From: Actinomadura sp. NAK00032
GTDB lineage: Bacteria; Actinomycetota; Actinomycetes; Streptosporangiales; Streptosporangiaceae
Reading direction: 5' to 3'
Length of the DNA: 64,000 bases
NCBI RefSeq assembly: GCF_013364275.1
Contig: NZ_CP054932.1
Coordinates: forward strand, 6,510,001 to 6,574,000
Part shown: positions 57,788 through 64,000 of the stretch, piece by piece
Layout: every line of letters begins with the position of its first letter
Position numbering within the stretch: the first letter of the stretch is position 1
The notes under the pieces: model-generated
What the model was told of the DNA's origin: nothing
Seen by the model: the letters and a program-made list of their open reading frames with translations, nothing else
The model's database searches: none
Position numbers and translations under genes: made by a program

Positions 57788-60334
57788 CTACAGGCGCGGG
57801 TCGACGGGCTCGGACTCCAGCGCCAGCACGGCGAAGACCGCCTGGTGGACGCGCCACAGCGGCTCCCCGGCGGCGAGCCGGGCGAGCGCCTCGGTGCCGA
57901 GCGCGTGCTCGCGCATCGCCAGCGACCGCTTCCGGCCGAGCGACCTGCGGCGCAGCCGGTCGAGGTTCGCCGGCTCGCGGTAGTCGGGCCCGTAGATGAT
58001 CCGCAGGTACTCCGGCCCCCGGCACTTGATGCCGGGCTGGATCTTCACCCCGTCCGGGACCGGCCCGAGCGGCTTGACGACCATGCCCTCGCCGCCGGCG
58101 GCGGTGAGCTTCTCCCACCATTCGGTGACGGCGGTCTCCGACTCCGGCGACTCCAGGTCCGCGGTCACCGAGGCGGTCCGCTTGATGAGCCCGGTCGCGT
58201 CGCCTTCCGCGAGCCGTCCCGCCGCGGCCATGTGCCACTCGTGGTCGCGGGCGTCCGCCCAGGAGCGGCCTTCCCCCGCGAGGATCTGGAACGGCGCGAA
58301 CTGCAGCCCGGTCAGGCCGTCCGTCGTCCAGCAGTACCGCGCGTAGGCGTCCCTGAAGCGGGACGCGTTGGCGGCGCGCCGGTCGATGTGCTCGCGCAGG
58401 CCGCCGAGGTCGAGCCCGCGTGCCTCCGCGCGCGCGAGAGCGTCGGCTGCCATCGGCAGGGCCGCGCGGGCCGCCGCACCGGTCGCCGCGTACTGCGTGC
58501 GGATGAGCTCCATGGCCTTCGCCGACCACGGCATCAGCTCGCCGTCGATGACGAGCCATCCGGTGTCCAGCTCGTCCCAGAGCCCGGCGGCGCCGATCGC
58601 GGCGCGCAGCCGGTCCAGCACTTCGGCCGTGCGGGACGGGTCGCGGAAGAACGAGCGCCCGGTGCGGGTGTAGACGGCGCCGGTCGTCCCGTCCGCCACG
58701 CCGAAGCGCTCGGCGGCCACGGCGGCGTCGCGGCAGACGACGGCCACGGCGCGCGAGCCCATGTGCTTCTCCTCGCACACGACCCGGGCGACGCCCTTGC
58801 CCCGGTAGGCGGCGAGGGCCTCGGCCGGGTGCTCCAGGTACCCGGGCAGCGGCGAGGTGTCGGCGGGCGCCATGGTGGGCGGCAGGTAGACGAGCCAGCG
58901 CGGGTCCACCGCGAACCGGCTCATCACCTCCAGCGCGGCCATCGCGTTCTCCTCGCGGACGGCGACGCGGCCCATGAGGCGGGTCTCGACCCCCTCGTTG
59001 CCGAGGACGTCGCCGATGTTGAGGACGTCGTTCTCCCGCGAACCGCCCGCGGCCGGGGCCTCCAGGGGACGCGTCGGCTCGTACCAGACCTGCCGGGCCG
59101 GAACCGACACCAGCTCACGCTCCGGATAGCGCAGCGCGGTCAGCTTCCCGCCGAACACGGCACCGGTGTCCAGGCAGATGGTGTTGTTGACCCACTCCGC
59201 CTCGGGGACGGGGGTGTGCCCGTACACGACCATGGCCTTGCCCCGGTAGTCGCGCGCCCACGGATACCGGACGGGCAGCCCGTACTCGTCGGTCTCCCCT
59301 GTGGTGTCGCCGTAGAGCGCGAACGAGCGAACCCTTCCGGACGCCCGCCCGTGGTAGGCCTCCTTGAGCCCGGCGTGGGCCACGACCAGACGGCCGTCGT
59401 CCAGCATGTAGTGGCTGATGAGTCCGTCCATGAACTCCAGCGCGCTTTCGCGGAAGTCGTCGTCCTCGGCGGCGAACTGCTCCAGGGAGTTCTCCAGGCC
59501 GTGCGCCACCCGCACCTTGCGCCCGCGCAGAGCACGGACGAGCTTCGCCTCGTGGTTGCCCGAGACGCACAGCGCGTCGCCGGCGGCGACCATGCCCATG
59601 ACCAGGCGCACCACGCCCGGCGAGTCGGGGCCGCGGTCGACGAGGTCGCCGACGAAGACCACGGTGCGCCCGCCGGGGTGGTTCGCGCCGACGGGCCGCC
59701 CCCGCGCGTCCCGCTCGATCTCGTAGCCGAGGCCGGCGAGGAGGTCCTCCAGCTCCGCGCGGCAGCCGTGCACGTCGCCGACGATGTCGAACGGGCCGGT
59801 CACCTCCCGCTTGTCGTTCCACGCCTTCTCGCGGACGACCGTCGCGGCGTCGATCTCCTCGGCGCCGGTCAGCACGTAGTGGCGGCGGAACGTGCGGGCC
59901 AGGTCGCGCATCCCGCGCCGCAGCTCGCGGCGCTGGCGCGGGATCACGTGCGGCGGCAGGTTCCGGTCGGGCCGGGTCGCGTTCCGCTCGGCGGCGAGGC
60001 TCTCCGGCACGTCCAGGACGATCGCGGCCGACATGACGTCGTGGTCCTTGGCGATCCGCAGCAGCGCCTCGCGCGCCTTGGTCTGCACGTTCGTCGCGTC
60101 CACCACGGTCAGCAGCCCGCGCCGCAGCCGCTTGGCCACGATGTAGTGGAGCAGGTCGAACGCGTCGCCGCTCGCGGACTGGTCGTTCTCGTCGTCGGAC
60201 ACGACGCCGCGGCAGAAGTCGGACGACACCACCTGCGTCGGAGCGAAGTGCCTGCGCGCGAAGTGCGACTTGCCGGACCCGGTCACGCCGACCAGCACGA
60301 CGAGCCCCGCCGCCGGGATCCTGATCTCGGTCAT
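57788..60334 (-). CDS. pnkp: Bacterial RNA-repair polynucleotide kinase-phosphatase-ligase Pnkp
   Basis: This 848-residue enzyme has the three Pnkp domains: 5' kinase (GVTGSGKSHFARRH, with VVSSDFCR), 2',3' phosphatase (FDIVGDVHGCRAELEDLL, VFVGDLVDRGPDSPG, SGNHEAK, YGHTPVPE) and a C-terminal ligase adenylyltransferase (EEKHMGSRAVAVV with the nucleophile Lys, and EGMVVKPL). Length is close to the 870 residues of Clostridium thermocellum Pnkp. It shares ATGA with hen1. The pair heals and seals RNA cut by ribotoxins, adding a 2'-O-methyl mark. Confidence 0.96.
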   Translation of the reverse strand: MTEIRIPAAGLVVLVGVTGSGKSHFARRHFAPTQVVSSDFCRGVVSDDENDQSASGDAFDLLHYIVAKRLRRGLLTVVDATNVQTKAREALLRIAKDHDVMSAAIVLDVPESLAAERNATRPDRNLPPHVIPRQRRELRRGMRDLARTFRRHYVLTGAEEIDAATVVREKAWNDKREVTGPFDIVGDVHGCRAELEDLLAGLGYEIERDARGRPVGANHPGGRTVVFVGDLVDRGPDSPGVVRLVMGMVAAGDALCVSGNHEAKLVRALRGRKVRVAHGLENSLEQFAAEDDDFRESALEFMDGLISHYMLDDGRLVVAHAGLKEAYHGRASGRVRSFALYGDTTGETDEYGLPVRYPWARDYRGKAMVVYGHTPVPEAEWVNNTICLDTGAVFGGKLTALRYPERELVSVPARQVWYEPTRPLEAPAAGGSRENDVLNIGDVLGNEGVETRLMGRVAVREENAMAALEVMSRFAVDPRWLVYLPPTMAPADTSPLPGYLEHPAEALAAYRGKGVARVVCEEKHMGSRAVAVVCRDAAVAAERFGVADGTTGAVYTRTGRSFFRDPSRTAEVLDRLRAAIGAAGLWDELDTGWLVIDGELMPWSAKAMELIRTQYAATGAAARAALPMAADALARAEARGLDLGGLREHIDRRAANASRFRDAYARYCWTTDGLTGLQFAPFQILAGEGRSWADARDHEWHMAAAGRLAEGDATGLIKRTASVTADLESPESETAVTEWWEKLTAAGGEGMVVKPLGPVPDGVKIQPGIKCRGPEYLRIIYGPDYREPANLDRLRRRSLGRKRSLAMREHALGTEALARLAAGEPLWRVHQAVFAVLALESEPVDPRL

Positions 60335-61755
60335 CGGGTGAACACCCCCATCTGGGTGGGCGCGCCGACCTCGGGGTCGTCGTCGCCCACGGGCACGTGG
60401 CGGACGCGGTAGCCGTGCGCGGCGGCGACCCGGTCCGCCCAGGCGCGGAACTCGGCCCGCGTCCATTCGAAGCGGTGGTCGGAGTGGCGCATCGCGCCCG
60501 GCGCGAGGCCCTCGTAGCGGACGTTGTGCTCGGCGTTCGGAGTCGTGACGACGACCACGCGGGGCGCGGCGTGCCCGAACACCACCCGCTCGACGGCGCC
60601 GAGCCGGGGCGGGTCGACGTGCTCGATGACCTCCATCAGCACCGCCGCCTCGTAGCCGGCGAACCGCTCGTCGGCGTAGGTGAGCGCGCCCTGGAACACG
60701 TCCCGGACGCGGCCGGACCGGTCGCCGTGGTGCGGGCGCGGCCGGTCGTCCCAGCGCAGCCGCCGCCAGGCGTGGCTCAGCGCGCGGTGCGAGACGTCCG
60801 TCCCGGAGATCTCGCTGAAGAAGTCGTCCTTGGCGAGCAGCGCCAGCAGCTTCCCCGAGCCGCAGCCGAGGTCGATGACGCGCCGGGCGTTCTCGTCGCG
60901 CAGCGCCCGCACGACCGACTGGAGGCGGTGCTCCGCGAGCGAGACCGTCTTCTCCTCCTCCACCTCGGGCGGCTGCTCCTCCTCGACGTGCACGGGGTCG
61001 AGCTCCTCGTCGGCGGCGTCCTCGGTGTCGGCGAGGCGGCCCAGCGCGGTGCGGACGAGCGCGCGCCGGTTCGCCAGGTAGCGCCGGGTGATGGCGCCGC
61101 GGTCGGGATGCGCGGCGAGCCAGCCCTCCCCCGCCCGGATGAGCTTGTCGACCTCGTCGGGCGCGAGCCAGTAGTGCTTGGCGTCGTCCAGGACGGGCAG
61201 CAGCACGTACAGCTGGTTGAGCGCGTCGGCGAGCCGCAGCGTCCCGGTCAGCGTGAGCGTCACGTACCGGGAGTCGCCCCACTCGGCGAACTCCGGGTCG
61301 AGCGGGACGGGCACCGCCGACACGTCCCAGCCCAGCGGCGCGAAGAACCGCTCGGCCTGCTCCGGACCGCCCCGGCACGGCAGCGCCGGCAGGACGATCT
61401 CCAGCGGGATCGGCGACCCCGCCAGTTCGGGACGGGCGTCGCACCGGCCGCGCATCGCGGTGCGGAAGACGCCGGCCATGGCGGACGCGAGCAGCGACGA
61501 CGCCGCGTAGGGGCGGTCGTTCACGTACTGGCCGAGGGAGAAGTCCGGCGTGCCTCTGCCGCGCGTCCGCACGAGCTTGACCGGGTCGACGTCCAGCAGC
61601 AGCGCCGCCGTGCAGCGCCGGTCGCCGGCGTCGGGGTAGAAGACGTGCGCCGTGCCGAAGGACTGCTCGAAGCGCTGCACCCGCCCGGGATGCTTGTGCA
61701 GGAGGTAGCCCAGGTCGGTCGCCTGGTCCATGGTCGTGGTGATCGTCAGAAGCAC
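60331..61755 (-). CDS. hen1: RNA 3'-terminal ribose 2'-O-methyltransferase Hen1
   Basis: This 474-residue protein has an N-terminal ligase-activating domain (DLGYLLHKHPGRVQRFEQSFGTAHVFYPD, VNDRPYAASSLLASAM) and a C-terminal methyltransferase with VIDLGCGSGKLLALL, VLMEVIEHVDPPRL and VFGHAAPRVVVVTTPNAEHN. The ExxEH...H metal-binding motif is specific for Hen1. It forms a heterotetramer with Pnkp and methylates the 2'-OH at the break to prevent re-cleavage. Confidence 0.96.
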   Translation of the reverse strand: MLLTITTTMDQATDLGYLLHKHPGRVQRFEQSFGTAHVFYPDAGDRRCTAALLLDVDPVKLVRTRGRGTPDFSLGQYVNDRPYAASSLLASAMAGVFRTAMRGRCDARPELAGSPIPLEIVLPALPCRGGPEQAERFFAPLGWDVSAVPVPLDPEFAEWGDSRYVTLTLTGTLRLADALNQLYVLLPVLDDAKHYWLAPDEVDKLIRAGEGWLAAHPDRGAITRRYLANRRALVRTALGRLADTEDAADEELDPVHVEEEQPPEVEEEKTVSLAEHRLQSVVRALRDENARRVIDLGCGSGKLLALLAKDDFFSEISGTDVSHRALSHAWRRLRWDDRPRPHHGDRSGRVRDVFQGALTYADERFAGYEAAVLMEVIEHVDPPRLGAVERVVFGHAAPRVVVVTTPNAEHNVRYEGLAPGAMRHSDHRFEWTRAEFRAWADRVAAAHGYRVRHVPVGDDDPEVGAPTQMGVFTR

Positions 61756-61788
61756 GCGCTCAGTGTGGCGGACATAACCAGGTGATTC

Positions 61789-61812
61789 GCATTCTTTTTT
61801 CCGGAAGAATGC
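61789..61812. promoter_or_regulatory. Inverted repeat between hen1 and the PARG-like gene
   Basis: GCATTCTT (61789-61796) and AAGAATGC (61805-61812) flank TTTTCCGG, with an inner TTCCGGAA palindrome. It lies 33-57 bp from the hen1 start, close to the other gene's start. It may be an operator for both. Confidence 0.5.
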
Positions 61813-61820
61813 GGCGCGAT

Positions 61821-62651
61821 ATGAGCAGACACCCGCGCCGGATGACCGCGCAGGAGACCGTGGCCATCCTCGAACGCGGCGACTACACGGCGCCCTCCGG
61901 CCGCACCGTCCCGATCGCTGACGGCCTCGCCCGCGCCGTCGAGGGCACCGTCCTGTACCGGCCGCAGGAACTGGACGCCCTTCTCGCCCGGCTGCCCGAA
62001 GGCGGCACCGAGGCGACGCGGATCGAGGTGACCGGCGAGACGACGCTCGCCGCCGCGCGCCGGCTGTGCGGCGGCGGAACGGACCCGCTCGCGCTCAACT
62101 TCGCGTCGGCGAAGAACCCGGGCGGCGGTTTCCTCAACGGGGCGCACGCCCAGGAGGAGGGGCTGGCGCGCTCGTCCGGCCTCTACACGTCGCTGCTGTC
62201 GGCCAGGGAGTTCTACGACTTCCACCGCGAGCAGCGCGACCTCCTCTACAGCGACCACATGATCTACTCGCCCGGCGTGCCGGTGTTCCGGGACGACGCC
62301 GGGCGGCTGCTCGACGAGCCGTACGGCGTCGCGTTCCTGACGTCCCCGGCCCCGAACCGCGGCGCGATCCGGGACGGCGCGGCGGCGGAGCGGATCCCCG
62401 CCGTGCTCCGGCTGCGGGCCCGCAAGGTGCTCGCCGTCGCGCTCGCGCGCGGGCACGGGCGGCTGGTCCTCGGCGCGTGGGGCTGCGGCGTGTTCCGCAA
62501 CGACCCGGCCGAGGTGGCGCGGGCGTTCGCCGAGCCGCTGCGCCCCGGCGGCGAGTTCGCCGGACGGTTCGAGCACGTCGTCTTCGCGGTGTGGGACACC
62601 GCGCAGGGCTCCCCCAGGCAGGCCGCGTTCGAGCAGGTCTTCGCCGCCTAG
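61821..62651 (+). CDS. PARG-like macrodomain protein (TIGR02452 / DUF2263)
   Basis: This 276-residue protein has the bacterial-type poly(ADP-ribose) glycohydrolase signature: LNFASAKNPGGGFLNGAHAQEEGLARSSGLY, where GGG and QEE form the catalytic loop, and then YSPGVPVFRDDAGRLL and VLGAWGCGVFRNDP. It would remove ADP-ribose from protein or nucleic acid. The start is uncertain: GTG 61782, ATG 61809 or ATG 61821; I use the last. It is divergent from the Hen1-Pnkp operon. Confidence 0.9.
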   Translation: MSRHPRRMTAQETVAILERGDYTAPSGRTVPIADGLARAVEGTVLYRPQELDALLARLPEGGTEATRIEVTGETTLAAARRLCGGGTDPLALNFASAKNPGGGFLNGAHAQEEGLARSSGLYTSLLSAREFYDFHREQRDLLYSDHMIYSPGVPVFRDDAGRLLDEPYGVAFLTSPAPNRGAIRDGAAAERIPAVLRLRARKVLAVALARGHGRLVLGAWGCGVFRNDPAEVARAFAEPLRPGGEFAGRFEHVVFAVWDTAQGSPRQAAFEQVFAA

Positions 62652-62678
62652 CCGGGCCTTGCCCGAGTCTGGCCGGGC

Positions 62679-63413
62679 CTAGCCGGGGCGCTTCCCGCCC
62701 TCGGCGTAGGACGCGATGCCCCGGACGAGCAGGTCCAGCCCGAACTCGAACCGCCCGTCGCCGCTCTCCCCGGTGAGCTCGTCCACCATGCCGACCAGGT
62801 GGGGGTAGCGCTCGGGCGGCAGGGCGGCGAAGTACTCCTGGACCTGTCCGAGGTAGGCCCGCATGTGCTCCCACGGGTCCGCGCCCTCCGGCGTCTTCGC
62901 GATGTAGACGGTGTCCTCGATGGCGTCGGCGTCGAGGAACATGCCGAGGGTGTCGACGGCGATCGCCGCGATCTCCTTCGGGACGCCGCCGGCCAGCATG
63001 AGGGCGATCTGCGCCTCGGCGACGTCCAGGAGGTGGGGGCCGGTGGGGACGAGCCCGATCGAGACCATCGCGATGTCGCGGTGCGAGGTGTAGACGCGGC
63101 GGATCTCGCGCGCCAGCTCCTTGAGCTGCTCCTGCCAGCGCGCCGGGTCGGCGACGGGCAGCCGGATCTCGGTGGCGATCCGGTCGAGCATCAGCTCGCG
63201 CAGCTCCTCCTTGCCGGAGACGTGGGCGTAGAGGGACGCGGGCCCGGTGCCCAGCTCCTGCGCGATGCGGCGCATGGTGACCGCCTCCAGCCCCTCCGCG
63301 TCCAGGACGCGGATCGCCGTCTCGACGACGGCCTCCTGGGTGAGCGGCCGGCGCGGCGGCCCCGTCCTGCGGGGCTTGCGTCCGGGCGGCGTCGGCAGCG
63401 CTGCGCTGGCCAC
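62679..63413 (-). CDS. TetR-family regulator
   Basis: This 244-residue regulator has the HTH AIRVLDAEGLEAVTMRRIAQELGTGPASLYAHVSGKEEL and a TetR_C-type ligand domain. GTG at 63413 is chosen as start because GGGAGG lies 7 nt upstream. It is divergent from an MFS efflux pump gene. The 171-bp spacer holds CGCGATA repeats (63434-63470) near its own start and three GAACnnnGTTC palindromes near the pump, so it probably represses both. Confidence 0.92.
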   Translation of the reverse strand: MASAALPTPPGRKPRRTGPPRRPLTQEAVVETAIRVLDAEGLEAVTMRRIAQELGTGPASLYAHVSGKEELRELMLDRIATEIRLPVADPARWQEQLKELAREIRRVYTSHRDIAMVSIGLVPTGPHLLDVAEAQIALMLAGGVPKEIAAIAVDTLGMFLDADAIEDTVYIAKTPEGADPWEHMRAYLGQVQEYFAALPPERYPHLVGMVDELTGESGDGRFEFGLDLLVRGIASYAEGGKRPG

Positions 63414-63510
63414 GTCGAGACCTCCCAATCTCGCGATACATCTTGACAATCGCGATACGCGATATATCTTCTCTCTTGGCGAGAGAAAGTCGCTTACCCG
63501 AACATCGTAC

Positions 63511-63566
63511 TTGACACGAACGCCGTTCCTTTCGTAGAACAGTGTTCGTCATTACGAACGTTGTTC
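63511..63566 (+). promoter_or_regulatory. Efflux pump promoter with three regularly spaced operators
   Basis: A likely promoter has -35 TTGACA (63511-63516) and -10 TAGAAC (63535-63540) with an 18-bp spacer. Three palindromes GAACnnnGTTC occur at 63518-63528, 63537-63547 and 63556-63566, each centred exactly 19 bp from the next. A weaker copy (GAACATCGTAC) is at 63500-63510. The array covers the spacer, -10 and start of transcription, ideal for repression by the divergent TetR. Confidence 0.8.
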
Positions 63567-63584
63567 CCCTCGATGGAGACGACC

Positions 63585-64000
63585 ATGACACAGACACTGA
63601 CGTCCCCCGCCAAGGGCACCGAGGAGGCCGGCTACCGCTGGCGCTGGGTCGCCCTGTTCGTGATCCTCGCCGGCGAGATCATGGACATGCTGGACGCGCT
63701 GATCACCAACATCGCGGCGCCCACGATCCGCGCCGAGCTGGGCGGGTCCGCCGCCACCATCCAGTGGCTCGCCGCCGGCTACACCCTGGCGATGGCGGTC
63801 GGCCTCATCACCGGCGGCCGCCTCGGCGACCTCTACGGCCGCAGGCGGATGTTCCTCATCGGCGCGGCCGGCTTCACGGTCGGCTCGCTGCTGTGCGGCG
63901 TGGCCGTGTCCCCCGGGATGCTGGTCGGCGCCCGCGTCGTGCAGGGCCTGTTCGGCGCGATGATGCTGCCGCAGGGCATCGGAATGATCAAGCAGATGTT
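63585..64000 (+). CDS. MFS drug efflux transporter, DHA2 family (cut by window end)
   Basis: The first 138 residues are visible. The ATG at 63585 follows GGAG by 6 nt. The sequence begins MTQTLTSPAKGTEEAG and has the first helices (WVALFVILAGEIMDMLDALITNIAAPTI), the DHA2 motif WLAAGYTLAMAVGLITGGRLGDLYGRRRMF and GARVVQGLFGAMMLPQG. Members of this 14-helix EmrB/QacA family export drugs by proton antiport. Regulation by the divergent TetR is likely. Confidence 0.93.
   Translation, partial: MTQTLTSPAKGTEEAGYRWRWVALFVILAGEIMDMLDALITNIAAPTIRAELGGSAATIQWLAAGYTLAMAVGLITGGRLGDLYGRRRMFLIGAAGFTVGSLLCGVAVSPGMLVGARVVQGLFGAMMLPQGIGMIKQM

Overview
This window comes from a high-GC actinobacterium. GC-rich third codon positions, GTG starts, 1-4 nt operon overlaps, a cellobiose-type LacI regulator, a sugar ABC importer without its own ATPase, SSI-family and emfourin-like inhibitors and a bacterial iterative type I PKS all point to the Streptosporangiales, with an Actinomadura or Thermomonosporaceae-like genome most likely. 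The placement is inferred from gene content only.

Layout. (1) 1-3756: the end of a GH1 beta-glucosidase, a CebR-like LacI regulator, a deaminase, two small protease-inhibitor-like genes and an NTF2-like protein. (2) 3800-18769, all on the minus strand: a plant-glucan oligosaccharide locus. Its core operon, from 18769 leftward, is binding protein, permease, permease, GH31 alpha-xylosidase, GH1 beta-glucosidase, MFS, LacI regulator. Secreted GH3 and GH35 enzymes follow. The enzyme set fits xyloglucan oligosaccharides. The same 14-bp palindrome precedes the operon and the GH3 gene, and a CebR-type box lies further upstream of the operon. (3) 18964-20304: a Ser/Thr kinase with an extracellular CBM2 domain. 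(4) 20344-24711: a kip/pxp-type 5-oxoproline operon without pxpA, with a divergent GntR regulator. (5) 24765-28971: a GntR regulator divergent from a three-gene 2-oxoacid dehydrogenase operon (E1 alpha, E1 beta, E2). (6) 29205-34795: DUF4331 protein, TPR protein, NicO metal transporter, SigK-type sigma factor and RskA-type anti-sigma factor. (7) 34834-36590: pnuC-nadR for NAD salvage. (8) 36642-40414: an overlapping pair of small unknown genes, a ROK repressor and another secreted GH3.

(9) 40706-49717: a damaged aromatic polyketide cluster with a P450, a methyltransferase, a WS/DGAT-type acyltransferase, the C-terminal part of an aryl-AMP ligase and a PKS lacking its first residues. The last two genes meet head to head near 44,685-44,695 and both have lost their 5' ends there. 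(10) 49758-50554: a dense four-tRNA array with unusual members, a strong terminator, a 19-codon ORF and a sigma fragment with region 4 only. (11) 50582-57730: ROK kinase-manA, a 37-residue zinc-knuckle protein, MFS, Lrp regulator, acyl-CoA ligase, phosphotransferase and zf-TFIIB protein. (12) 57788-62651: Pnkp-Hen1 RNA repair, divergent from a PARG-like macrodomain protein. (13) 62679-64000: a TetR regulator divergent from a DHA2 efflux pump, with three evenly spaced palindromes over the pump promoter.
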